This document shows positions 33,952-41,232 of a stretch of DNA of 43,320 bases, piece by piece; position 1 is the stretch's first letter, and every line of letters begins with the position of its first letter. The DNA comes from Alphaproteobacteria bacterium. GTDB taxonomy: Bacteria; Pseudomonadota; Alphaproteobacteria; Sphingomonadales; SMXR01. The position numbers were made by a program, and so were the translations under genes. The notes beneath the pieces were generated by a model. The model saw nothing but the letters and a program-made list of their open reading frames with translations. It ran no database searches and was not told where the DNA came from. The DNA lies in contig SMXR01000032.1 in the NCBI GenBank assembly GCA_004356215.1, positions 1-43,320 on the forward strand, in the 5' to 3' direction.

Positions 33952-34158
33952 TCAGGCAATAATATCAGGCAACAACCGGTCTTCCAGCTTGGTAATCTCA
34001 TCCTTGATAAAAAGCTTCTTTTTTTTCAACCGTTGCAGTTGCAGGCGGTCAGAGGTGCCAGCGCCAATCAGGGCGGTGAGGGCATCGTCAAGATCCCGGT
34101 GTTCCTCGCGGAGCCGGGTCAAGACCTCTTCAATTTCCAGTTTTTCGCTTTCTTTCAT
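33952..34158 (-). CDS. DUF465 (YdcH-like) small coiled-coil protein
   Basis: A 68-residue, highly charged helical protein. Its pattern LREEHRDLDDALTALI, then LQRLKKKKLFIKDEITKLEDRL, is the DUF465/YdcH signature of a helical hairpin with a K-rich turn. It is cytoplasmic and of unknown role. It is monocistronic with a clear terminator. A second, shorter DUF465-like protein is encoded at 35472. Confidence 0.85.
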   Translation of the reverse strand: MKESEKLEIEEVLTRLREEHRDLDDALTALIGAGTSDRLQLQRLKKKKLFIKDEITKLEDRLLPDIIA

Positions 34159-34218
34159 GGCACTCCATTATTTTACATAGCCTTTCCACTGGGCCGCAGG
34201 CACTATATCACAAGTCTT

Positions 34219-34749
34219 ATGGCAGAACCAAAGAACCCAAATGAAAAGACCCAGGCTACAGACCAAGTGTGGGCGGAGGTCACCCGGTTTTATAAAGCCC
34301 CCGGGGTCGAAGCAACCGTGCTTGATTTGCAGGACCACCGCGGCGCCAATGTCATGTTAGTGTTATTTTTATGCTGGCTGGCGGAGGGCGGCCGCGTGCC
34401 CCGGCCCGGGGTCGGCCTTGATGATTTGCTGAAGGCCGGGGGGGTGCGCCGAATGGTTTTGTTAAAACCCATCCGCGCCTTAAGAAGGGCTTTATTTAGA
34501 AAAAAAGGGACAAAGAACGCCCTTAAAAATATTCTACTTGGGTTTGAATTACATCAGGAAAGGGCCCTGCTAAAAATTTATCTGGATCTAACCAGGCCCC
34601 ACCGTCCGCCGCAATCGATGCCGGGCAATGGCCCCAATCTGGTCGTCGCCTACATGAAAATATTGGGGTTGAATGCACCTTATAAGGGACAGTTTGATTT
34701 GTGCGAATACTTCACCGAACTTGATTCAATCCTTAAAAAAAGAGCGTAA
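34219..34749 (+). CDS. TIGR02444/DUF2390-like protein
   Basis: A 176-residue protein with VWAEVTRFYKAPGVEATVLDLQ near the N-terminus (shown in part) and the conserved VMLVLFLCWLAEGGR stretch, which fits the TIGR02444 (DUF2390) family of unknown function. The ATG at 34219 fits the family start; the frame is open further left but that extension is antisense to the DUF465 gene. It is convergent with ubiX, with 9 nt between the stops. It is mostly helical and basic in the middle (ALRRALFRKKGTKNALK). Confidence 0.75.
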   Translation: MAEPKNPNEKTQATDQVWAEVTRFYKAPGVEATVLDLQDHRGANVMLVLFLCWLAEGGRVPRPGVGLDDLLKAGGVRRMVLLKPIRALRRALFRKKGTKNALKNILLGFELHQERALLKIYLDLTRPHRPPQSMPGNGPNLVVAYMKILGLNAPYKGQFDLCEYFTELDSILKKRA

Positions 34750-34758
34750 TAAAACCCG

Positions 34759-35328
34759 CTATTTCTTATCCTGCCAGCGTTTTAGCGCGGGCGTTTCCAG
34801 ATGATAGAGGTCAAGGACCCGGGCCAGGGTCTGGTTGATCATCTCGCTTATGTTTTCCGGGTGGGTGTAAAACGCCGGCACCGGGGGAAAAACAATGGCG
34901 CCATAGGAAGAAACTTTGGCCATGGTCTCCAGGTGGCCGGTGTGCAAAGGGGTCTCCCGCACTAATAAGACCAGTGTACGGCGTTGTTTCAGGGTAACAT
35001 CGGCGGCGCGGGTGAGAAGGTTAGATGTCACCCCGGTGGCAATTTCAGACATGCTTTTGATCGAACAGGGGGCGACAATCATGCCACCGGTCTCAAATGA
35101 CCCGCTTGAGATGCTTGCGGCAATATTTTTGACCGAATGAACAACATCGGCAATTTTTCCCAGGTCCGCGACCTTGTAGGTGGTCTCAAGCCCAAGGGTG
35201 ATTTCCGCCGACGGGCTCATCACCAGGTGGGTTTCTATTTTAAGGGATTTCAGAATTTCAAGCAGGCGGACGCCATAAATGGCCCCCGAAGCCCCGGTCA
35301 TGCCCACAATGAGTCGTTTTACCCGCAC
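34759..35328 (-). CDS. ubiX: Flavin prenyltransferase
   Basis: Makes prenylated FMN, the cofactor of UbiD-type decarboxylases, from FMN and dimethylallyl phosphate. It has 189 residues. The N-terminal LIVGMTGASGAIYGVRLLE and the central IVAPCSIKSMSEIATG and LVLLVRETPLH are the family's flavin- and phosphate-binding motifs. No ubiD gene is in the window. With COQ9 nearby, a role in ubiquinone synthesis is likely. Confidence 0.95.
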   Translation of the reverse strand: MRVKRLIVGMTGASGAIYGVRLLEILKSLKIETHLVMSPSAEITLGLETTYKVADLGKIADVVHSVKNIAASISSGSFETGGMIVAPCSIKSMSEIATGVTSNLLTRAADVTLKQRRTLVLLVRETPLHTGHLETMAKVSSYGAIVFPPVPAFYTHPENISEMINQTLARVLDLYHLETPALKRWQDKK

Positions 35329-35471
35329 AGATTTACCCCTTGTCTCCTGGCCAGACTTTAGGCCGGGGGCCCCGGAATTCCCAGTCCTTTTTGAAATTTG
35401 GCGCCGCGATTTCTACTTTTTGAAAATTTGTGTTAGGCTTTTCACATGCAAAAAAACAGGGAGAACTGAGA

Positions 35472-35630
35472 ATGGGTCAAGTTGAAGATCTGAGTCGAAA
35501 ACATCATTCCCTCGAAGAGGCCATCGAAGAAGAAAATGCACACCCCTTTCCGGATCAAGGTAAGATAGGCCAACTAAAACGCGAAAAATTGCGCATCAAA
35601 GACATTATGGAACACCACGTAAGTTCTTGA
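35472..35630 (+). CDS. Small DUF465-like protein
   Basis: A 52-residue charged helical protein, MGQVEDLSRKHHSLEEAIEE followed by a short Pro-containing turn and IGQLKREKLRIKDIMEHH. The layout (helix, turn, K/R-rich helix) matches DUF465. The ATG at 35472 is preceded by GGGAG. It stands alone between divergent ubiX and convergent trcR. Confidence 0.8.
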   Translation: MGQVEDLSRKHHSLEEAIEEENAHPFPDQGKIGQLKREKLRIKDIMEHHVSS

Positions 35631-35646
35631 TTAAGAATATTTAAAT

Positions 35647-36195
35647 CTATTCAACCGCCTCGGCTTCAGGGGCCTTTACCTTGTGGGCGGTCTTTTGCAC
35701 CAGGTCGTCCAACTCTATTTGTTTACAAAGACCTAATGAAACCGGGTCCTGGGGCTGGATCTGGTTAATGTTCCAGTGGGTGCGGTCACGAATGGCGCCA
35801 ATGGTTGGCTTGGTGGTGCCGATCAGCTTGCAGATCTGGTTGTCGGAAAATTCCGGATGATAACGCAACAGCCAGGCAATCGTAGCTGGTTTATCCTGGC
35901 GTTTTGAAACCGGCGTATAGCGCGGCCCCTTGGTGCGCGGCTGGGCTGCAATCTCGTCTTCAACCAGCACCAGGTCGGCAGAAGGGTCCTTCTGGCAGCG
36001 CTCAATTTCTTCCCAGGTCATCTGGCCGGTTGCTGTTGGGTCAATGCCGACGATATTCTGGGCCACGGTTTCATCGGCGATGCCCTGAACCTCAAGGGCA
36101 TGCATACCGCAAAGGCGGGCAATCTGGGAAAAATCCAAGGTGGTGTTGTCAATCAGCCAGACCGCGGTGGCCATCGGCATAAGCAGTTGTGCCAT
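35647..36195 (-). CDS. trcR: DUF1013 regulator, TrcR-like
   Basis: A 182-residue protein of the alphaproteobacterial DUF1013 family, annotated in relatives as the cell-cycle transcriptional regulator TrcR. The N-terminus MAQLLMPMATAVWLIDNTTL and LCGMHALEVQGIAD are characteristic. NQICKLIGTTKPTIGAIR (about 116-133) reads as a helix-turn-helix. A GGAG ribosome site precedes the ATG by 8 nt. Its target and role here are taken from the family. Confidence 0.85.
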   Translation of the reverse strand: MAQLLMPMATAVWLIDNTTLDFSQIARLCGMHALEVQGIADETVAQNIVGIDPTATGQMTWEEIERCQKDPSADLVLVEDEIAAQPRTKGPRYTPVSKRQDKPATIAWLLRYHPEFSDNQICKLIGTTKPTIGAIRDRTHWNINQIQPQDPVSLGLCKQIELDDLVQKTAHKVKAPEAEAVE

Positions 36196-36220
36196 TTGAA
36201 ATGCTCCCTAAATAAATACC

Positions 36221-36832
36221 TTATCGCTCCGTGAACGGGATGAACCGTTCTCTCTCCTCAACCCTTTTGATCCACGTTTGGATATTCGGAAAGTGGGAAA
36301 GCTCAAATCCGGCTTCCCCGGCGACATGGGTATAGGCATATAAGGCAATATCGGCAATTGTAAAGCGATTGCAGGCAAAAAAATCATTTTTTTCCAGATG
36401 ATCATCCATCACCTGAAGCGCACGATTGGCGCGATTGGCCAGTTCTTCAAGGAATGGCTTGTTTTGCTTCTCGATAGGGACGTAATGATAAATGAAGCGC
36501 ACCTCAGCAACCTTAGATTCAATCTGGTTTTGTTCAAAAAACATCCAGCGCAAAATTTGTGCCTCATCAACCGGGTCATCGGACGCGAGGTCGGATCCCC
36601 GGGCAAGGTAATGCAAAATCGCATTTGATTCAGCGATTCTTGTGCCATCAGGAAGCTCAAGGAGCGGCAATCGTTGATCAACGTTTTTCTTTTTAAAATC
36701 TTCGGTCCGGCAGGCCCCAGCCAGGGCGTCCATTTTTTCAATGTCTACCGGAAGGTTTAGCAAATTTATAAGCAGTCTGACTTTGTAGGAATTACCGGAT
36801 TCTGGGAAATCATAGAGTTTGGGGGATGTCAT
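36221..36832 (-). CDS. Glutathione S-transferase family protein
   Basis: A 203-residue GST. The N-terminal thioredoxin-like domain has LYDFPESGNSYKVRLLI with a Ser/Tyr in the catalytic position, LPLLELPDGTRIAESNAIL (the cis-Pro and glutathione gamma-Glu site) and LHYLARGS. The C-terminal helical domain has FTIADIALYAYTHVAGEAGF with the N-capping Asp. ATG 36832 with GGAG at 8 nt is preferred to GTG 36841. The substrate is unknown. Confidence 0.9.
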   Translation of the reverse strand: MTSPKLYDFPESGNSYKVRLLINLLNLPVDIEKMDALAGACRTEDFKKKNVDQRLPLLELPDGTRIAESNAILHYLARGSDLASDDPVDEAQILRWMFFEQNQIESKVAEVRFIYHYVPIEKQNKPFLEELANRANRALQVMDDHLEKNDFFACNRFTIADIALYAYTHVAGEAGFELSHFPNIQTWIKRVEERERFIPFTER

Positions 36833-36915
36833 GATAACCACTCCATTTTATTGTGAAAACGGACTATAGTTTTTTAAAGCGCTGAATTGAAGTCAAAAGT
36901 TTGGGAGAATTAAAG

Positions 36916-37110
36916 ATGGACCTGAACGACCTTCCGAAAAACCGGGACACACCCATTGAAGCGATCGAGGCGGAAAAGCTCGATACGCTTTCCCTTAATG
37001 AGCTGGCCTATCGTATCAAGGTATTAAAACGCGAGATCGTGCGTATAGAGGCCGAGATCAAGGCCAAAAGCGCCAGCATATCCGCCGCCGAGGATGTCTT
37101 TAAGAAGTAA
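36916..37110 (+). CDS. DUF1192 small protein
   Basis: A 64-residue protein with TLSLNELAYRIKVLKREIVRI as the conserved core (shown in part) and an acidic N-terminus, which fits the alphaproteobacterial DUF1192 family. The ATG at 36916 has GGAG 8 nt upstream; a TTG at 36901 is rejected. The core is predicted coiled coil. It is followed by a strong terminator. Confidence 0.8.
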   Translation: MDLNDLPKNRDTPIEAIEAEKLDTLSLNELAYRIKVLKREIVRIEAEIKAKSASISAAEDVFKK

Positions 37111-37123
37111 TTTCAAAAACAAG

Positions 37124-37154
37124 AAAAGGCCGGGGAGGGGGGTCCCGGCCTTTT
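37124..37154. terminator. Strong bidirectional terminator
   Basis: AAAAGGCCGGG (37124-37134) pairs with CCCGGCCTTTT (37144-37154) around a G-rich 9-nt loop. It serves DUF1192 on the plus strand and can serve hsp20 on the minus strand. Confidence 0.88.
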
Positions 37155-37221
37155 CTGTCTCTATAGTAGAGACTGTAGTAGAGAGGGTCGTCAGTAGTAA
37201 CTATCAATCCATTGGTCGTCT

Positions 37222-37707
37222 TTAGGCGGCTTTCGAGGCCTTCTTGCCCTTGACGCCTTCAAGCACCGGCTTAGCAGGGCCGGTCTTGATCGGGATATCC
37301 CGGGGCCGCTTGTGCTCGGGGATTTCACGGTAAAGCTCGACGTGCAGCAAGCCGTTGTCGAAATTGGCGCCGGTGACGCGGATTTCAGAGGCCAACTGGA
37401 ACTTGCGGACAAACGCCCTGGTGGCGATGCCGCGGTGGAGAAACTGGCTTTTTTCGTTTTTCTTTTCCGGTTGCTTGCTGGAGATCGTCAGCAACTCGTC
37501 TTCGAGCGAGATGGAAATGTCTTCCTTGCCGAAACCGGCCAGCGCCATGGTGATACGGTAGCCGTCTCCGGCCACTTTTTCGATATTATAGGGCGGATAG
37601 GCGCGCTCGGCGGGCTCCAGGCCTTTTTGAAAATTTTCAGCCATCCGAAACAGCTCGTCAAAGCCGATGGCATTTTGCATGAGGGGTGATAAATCGAAGG
37701 TACGCAT
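37222..37707 (-). CDS. Small heat shock protein (Hsp20/IbpA family)
   Basis: A 161-residue holdase chaperone that binds unfolding proteins. The N-terminus MRTFDLSPLMQNAIGFDELF is that of bacterial class A IbpA-like proteins. An alpha-crystallin domain (about 38-130) includes YRITMALAGFGKEDISISLE, IATRAFVRKFQL and NGLLHVELYREIPE, with the C-terminal IPIKT anchor motif. The ATG at 37707 has GGAGG at 8 nt; an upstream in-frame start at 37770 falls inside the regulatory leader and is rejected. Expression is likely controlled by RpoH and by an RNA thermometer. Confidence 0.95.
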   Translation of the reverse strand: MRTFDLSPLMQNAIGFDELFRMAENFQKGLEPAERAYPPYNIEKVAGDGYRITMALAGFGKEDISISLEDELLTISSKQPEKKNEKSQFLHRGIATRAFVRKFQLASEIRVTGANFDNGLLHVELYREIPEHKRPRDIPIKTGPAKPVLEGVKGKKASKAA

Positions 37708-37804
37708 AGTAAAATCCTCCTTGGGAAGCGATTTTTTCAGTTTACCTTTGGCCCCCAATCGGGCGGCCAAGGCGGTTAAGTGGACCCGAGTTTGGCGTCC
37801 ATAC
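37708..37804 (-). promoter_or_regulatory. ROSE-like RNA thermometer in the hsp20 leader
   Basis: The predicted leader (about 97 nt) folds into three hairpins on the minus strand: 37800-37782 (GGAC/GTCC), 37772-37745 (CCTTGGCC with GGCCAAAGG plus an inner CCC/GGG stem), and the start-proximal one. The last pairs AUC(G)CUUC (37732-37725) with GGAGGAU (37720-37714) around CCAA, hiding the ribosome site and leaving a single bulged G. UCGCU at 37731-37727 matches the conserved U(U/C)GCU motif of ROSE elements. Confidence 0.75.
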
Positions 37805-37810
37805 TCATTA

Positions 37811-37838
37811 ATTTAAGCGCGAAAAAAGTGATTACAAG
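37811..37838 (-). promoter_or_regulatory. RpoH (sigma-32) promoter of hsp20
   Basis: On the minus strand: CTTG (37838-37835), exactly 17 nt, then CTTAAAT (37817-37811). This fits the alphaproteobacterial RpoH consensus CTTG-N17-CYTATNT with one mismatch. The predicted transcript start near 37804 coincides with the first leader hairpin. Confidence 0.7.
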
Positions 37839-38074
37839 AGGGTTAGTGAGGATTTATTTAATGGTGAAGGAATTAATGAATCTCCGAGGAAACATTATCT
37901 TTGCCATTCAAACGCCCCATCTTGCACGATAATGCACTTTGGGGCTTTCCGCCGAACGATCGGCGCGCCAACGCTTGTTGGCGGAAGAAAGCAAAAGGCG
38001 CACAAGCGTGCGCCCGCGAACCGTTTCGCGCCCCCGCGGAGCCGTGAGCAAAGCTCACTGGCGTGAGCGATTAA
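37839..38074. other. Non-coding stretch with five perfect short hairpins
   Basis: The gene-free region between hsp20 and suhB. Its left part is plain A/T-richer sequence. From 37968 on it holds consecutive perfect inverted repeats: CGCCAAC-GCTT-GTTGGCG, GGCGCAC-AAGC-GTGCGCC, CGCGAA-CCGT-TTCGCG, GTGAGC-AAA-GCTCAC and GCTCAC-TGGC-GTGAGC. ACGCTTGT and its complement ACAAGCGT occur in the first two. Short frames across it are by-products of the repeats; no gene was found. Confidence 0.65.
37993..38014 (-). terminator. Terminator of suhB
   Basis: On the minus strand GGCGCAC (38014-38008), loop GCTT, GTGCGCC (38003-37997), then TTTTGCTTTC. It has a perfect 7-bp stem and lies 60 nt after the suhB stop, inside the hairpin-rich patch. 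Confidence 0.65.
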
Positions 38075-38872
38075 TCAAGAGTGAGATTTGCGGAAAATCC
38101 CGGAGAGCTCATCATTCAGTTTTTCGTTGGTAGCGAGGATACTGCCGGACTTCAGCATGGCGGCGCCGCCATCCAGTTCCGAGACCAGCCCGCCGGCCTC
38201 GCGGACAATAACAATACCCGCGGCGATATCCCAGGGGTGCAGCTGGGTTTCCCAGAAACCGTCGTAGCGGCCGGCGGCGACATAGGCGAGGTCAAGCGAA
38301 GCCGCGCCCCAGCGCCTGATTCCGGCGACCCGCGGCATAATCGCCGAGAGTTCTTCGGAAAAGGTATCGTGATCTTTTTTGGACGCCCAGGGGATGCCGG
38401 TGGCCAGCAAAGCGGTCTCAAGCCTGGTCCTGGACGAAACCCGGATACGGCGTTCGTTGACAAAAGCGCCGACGCCATTGGCGGCCCAGAACAATTCGTC
38501 GCGGATCGGGTCATAGACAATGCCGTGGGTCAACTCGCCGTGATCTTCCAGGGCGATGGAAATAGCGAAATGGGGCAGGCCGTGGAGAAAATTCAGGGTG
38601 CCGTCGAGGGGGTCGATGATCCAGCGTTTTACTGCCTTGGGATCTCCGCGCCGGCCTTTTTCCTCCATCAAAAAACCAATTTCCGGACGGGCATAGGACA
38701 GTTCTTCAAAAAGCGAGGTTTCAACCTTGAGGTCGGCGGTCGAGACAAAATCCGACGGGCCTTTTTGCGAGACCTGGAGTTCTTCGACCTCGCCGAAATC
38801 GCGCACCAGCCCGCGGGCGGCACGAAAAGCCGCCTTGGCCATAATGTTTATGATCGGGGTGCGCCGTGACAT
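38075..38872 (-). CDS. suhB: Inositol-1-monophosphatase family protein
   Basis: A 265-residue Mg-dependent phosphatase of the IMPase family. Metal ligands are Glu70 (FLMEEKG), Asp87 and Asp90 in WIIDPLDGTLNFLHG, and Asp215 in HPWDIAAGIVIV. The start MSRRTPIINIMAKAA fits alphaproteobacterial SuhB. It begins only 3 nt after the efp stop, so it is the distal gene of an efp-suhB unit. Besides inositol phosphate hydrolysis, SuhB is known as a ribosomal RNA transcription factor in E. coli; which role holds here is not readable. Confidence 0.93.
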   Translation of the reverse strand: MSRRTPIINIMAKAAFRAARGLVRDFGEVEELQVSQKGPSDFVSTADLKVETSLFEELSYARPEIGFLMEEKGRRGDPKAVKRWIIDPLDGTLNFLHGLPHFAISIALEDHGELTHGIVYDPIRDELFWAANGVGAFVNERRIRVSSRTRLETALLATGIPWASKKDHDTFSEELSAIMPRVAGIRRWGAASLDLAYVAAGRYDGFWETQLHPWDIAAGIVIVREAGGLVSELDGGAAMLKSGSILATNEKLNDELSGIFRKSHS

Positions 38873-38875
38873 TTT

Positions 38876-39439
38876 TTAATCGGCTCTTTTAACGTAGGAG
38901 CCATCGGCGGTGTTGACGATAATCCTGTCCCCGACCTTTACAAACGATGGCACCATGGTGCGGGTGCCGTTTTCCAGAAGCGCCGGTTTGTTGGAAGAAG
39001 CCGCGGTCTGGCCCTTGACCACCCCTTCGGTTTCAACCACCTCAAGCGTGACGTTATCAGCCAGCGACAGCCCAATTGGTGTGCCTTCGTGCATTTCGAT
39101 CCTGACCTTCATGTCATCCTGCAAAAACGCCGCGGCTTTGCCGACATATTCGGTTGAAAGCTCGATCTGTTCAAAGGTCTCGAGGTCCATGAAGGTAAAG
39201 GTTGCGCCATCGCTAAAAAGAAACTGGTGTTCGCGCTGCTCAAGGACGGCGCGCTCGACCCGCTCGGAGGCGCGGAAACGTTCGTTCATTTTGGTGCCAT
39301 CCTTCAAGGACTTCAGTTCAACCTGGAGGTAGGCGCCACCCTTGCCGGGCTGGGTATGCTGAATCTTGACCGCGCGCCACAGGCCGCCTTTGTGACTAAT
39401 GACATATCCCGGGCGGATGGCGTTGCCGTTGATTTTCAT
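38876..39439 (-). CDS. efp: Elongation factor P
   Basis: Relieves ribosome stalling at polyproline stretches. It has 187 residues and three beta-barrel domains. Domain I loop HTQPGKGGAYLQ carries the modifiable Lys33; TFMDLETFEQIEL and MHEGTPIGLSLADNVTLEVVE (in parts) mark domains II and III. The modifying enzyme (EpmA/EpmB or other) is not in the window. It is followed at 3 nt by suhB; thiE lies 77 nt upstream of it on the same strand. Confidence 0.96.
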   Translation of the reverse strand: MKINGNAIRPGYVISHKGGLWRAVKIQHTQPGKGGAYLQVELKSLKDGTKMNERFRASERVERAVLEQREHQFLFSDGATFTFMDLETFEQIELSTEYVGKAAAFLQDDMKVRIEMHEGTPIGLSLADNVTLEVVETEGVVKGQTAASSNKPALLENGTRTMVPSFVKVGDRIIVNTADGSYVKRAD

Positions 39440-39516
39440 AACCTAAATCCTAAAAAATCTAAAAGTGCGAGAGGCTTCTAGCACCTCTAAGGCCCGCCTT
39501 CAATCGCAAAGGTGGT

Positions 39517-40164
39517 TTATCCCGGGGAATGCCGGGCCATCAATTTATTGAATGCCTTGACCGCTTCACCGGGACCACCGGGGTGATCCCAAACCCCCGA
39601 TGAGACCGCAAGGAAGTGCGCACCTGCCGTTATTAAAGCCAGGCAGTTTTCAGGGATGATGCCGCCGATGGCGACTGCCGGGATTTCGGAAATATCCGAC
39701 CACCAGCTCAAAAGCTCGGGCTCGGCGGTGAATTTTGTTGCTTTGGTTTTGGTCGGAAAAAAGGCGCCGAAGGCGACGTAATCAGCGCCCGCGTCACCGG
39801 CGAGGAACGCCAAATGACGGCTATTGTGGCAGGTAACCCCGATCATGGCATCAAGCCCCAACTTGGCGCGGGCTTCCGGGACGCTGCCATCGCTTTGGCC
39901 AAGGTGGACGCCATCGGCCCCAACATCACGGGCCAGGTCGGTACGATCATTCAGAATCAACAGCACATGAAATTTGTTACAAATCGGCAAAAGCGCCTCG
40001 GCGGCGTTATAAATTTCTTCATCATCCGCCGGCTTGAGGCGCAGTTGGAAGGCAGCGACATCCCCGGCGCCAAGCGCGGCTTCAAGCCGGGGCGCAAAGT
40101 CGTCCAGGATAATTTTTGGCGGGCTGATCAGGTACAGCCGGCAGGGTGGGTCAATGTTTGGCAT
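39517..40164 (-). CDS. thiE: Thiamine-phosphate synthase
   Basis: Joins the thiazole and pyrimidine halves of thiamine. It is a TIM barrel of about 215 residues. Motifs are LYLISPP at strand 1, AFQLRLK, LLILNDRTDLARDVGADGVH (includes the Mg/diphosphate site), HLGQSDG, VTCHNSRHL, YVAFGAFFPTKTK and VAIGGI. FQLRLK replaces the usual QLReK, a mild divergence. ATG 40164 is chosen; a GTG two codons earlier is possible, and there is no clear ribosome site. It starts 13 nt after fba, so it is probably read with the glycolytic genes. Confidence 0.88.
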   Translation of the reverse strand: MPNIDPPCRLYLISPPKIILDDFAPRLEAALGAGDVAAFQLRLKPADDEEIYNAAEALLPICNKFHVLLILNDRTDLARDVGADGVHLGQSDGSVPEARAKLGLDAMIGVTCHNSRHLAFLAGDAGADYVAFGAFFPTKTKATKFTAEPELLSWWSDISEIPAVAIGGIIPENCLALITAGAHFLAVSSGVWDHPGGPGEAVKAFNKLMARHSPG

Positions 40165-40177
40165 AATCACACTGGTG

Positions 40178-41197
40178 TCAGGCGGCCTCTTGTTCCAGCT
40201 CGGGTCGCCATTGCCCCAAGGCGGCCAGGCCGTTCATGCGGGCACGGTGGGCAAAGGCGCGCTGGGCGGCCTCAATATTGGCATTGTTGCCGGCCCAGAC
40301 CTTCAAGGGTGCGGCCTGCAGGGCGCGGCCATAGGAATAGCTCAAGGCCCACGGCAGTCCGGACGTCTGGTTCATGACACTCAAGTGGGCGGTGGCATCT
40401 AAATCTGATTGGCCACCCGACAGGAAAACAATCCCGGGCACCGCGGCGGGCACTGTGCGCTTGAGGCACTGGAGGGTTTTTTCCGCGACTTCTTCGATCT
40501 CGGCCTGGGTGGCGCAATTGCTTCCGGAAATCACCATATTGGGCTTAAGGATGGTGCCCTCGAGCGCAACCTGATGTTCGGCAAGAGCTTTATAAAGCGC
40601 GTTCAGGGTAACCTCGGTCACATCGAAGCAGCGGTCGATGGTATGGTCACCATCCATCAGGACTTCGGGCTCGACAATGGGCACCAGGCCATTTTCCTGG
40701 CAGCGCCGGGCATAGCGGGCCAGCGCATCGGCATTGGCGCTAATGCAATCTTTGGAGGGCAGGTCTTTGCCAATCGTGATCACCGCGCGCCATTTGGCGA
40801 AACGGGCGCCAAGGCCGTGGTATTCCTTGAGGCGGTCACTGAGGCCATCAAGGCCATCGGTGACCAGCTCGCCGGGGTGCCCGGTCATTGGGTGGGCGCC
40901 GGTGTCAACCTTGATACCGGCGATGGCGCCCTGGTTTTTGATGATATCAACCAGCGGCGTACCATCTGGGGCGGATTGGCGCAGGGTCTCGTCAAACAGG
41001 ATTACGCCTGAGATAAAATCTTTCATCGCCGGGGTCGAAAATAGCATATGACGGTAATCGCGGCGCGAATCGATGGTCGAATCCGAGTTAATCGTATCAA
41101 AACGTTTCTTGATCGTGCCGGTGCTTTCATCGGCGGCCAGGATTCCCTTGCCCGGGGTCACCAGTGCCAATGCTATTTCGTTTAACCGGTCGCTCAT
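40178..41197 (-). CDS. Class I fructose-bisphosphate aldolase
   Basis: Cleaves fructose-1,6-bisphosphate via a Schiff base. It has 339 residues. GKGILAADESTGTIKKRF at the N-terminus, FDETLRQ, AKWRAVITIG, IVEPEVLMDGDH and the Schiff-base Lys218 in LEGTILKPNMV are the class I (eukaryote-like) signature, followed by FLSGGQSDLDAT. The ATG at 41197 has GAGGG upstream; a frame extension to 41281 overlaps pgk and is rejected. It is the third gene of the gap-pgk-fba order. Confidence 0.95.
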   Translation of the reverse strand: MSDRLNEIALALVTPGKGILAADESTGTIKKRFDTINSDSTIDSRRDYRHMLFSTPAMKDFISGVILFDETLRQSAPDGTPLVDIIKNQGAIAGIKVDTGAHPMTGHPGELVTDGLDGLSDRLKEYHGLGARFAKWRAVITIGKDLPSKDCISANADALARYARRCQENGLVPIVEPEVLMDGDHTIDRCFDVTEVTLNALYKALAEHQVALEGTILKPNMVISGSNCATQAEIEEVAEKTLQCLKRTVPAAVPGIVFLSGGQSDLDATAHLSVMNQTSGLPWALSYSYGRALQAAPLKVWAGNNANIEAAQRAFAHRARMNGLAALGQWRPELEQEAA

Positions 41198-41232
41198 TTT
41201 TTCCCTCCACCCGATCTCAAAAGGATTGCTGG

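Noticed and set aside
37873..38058. 61-codon minus-strand frame in the hairpin patch
   Set aside because: It is built from the inverted repeats, has no ribosome site, and shows no recognisable protein feature.
38081..38869. 262-codon plus-strand frame opposite suhB
   Set aside because: It spans almost exactly the suhB gene in the opposite sense, with no motif of its own.
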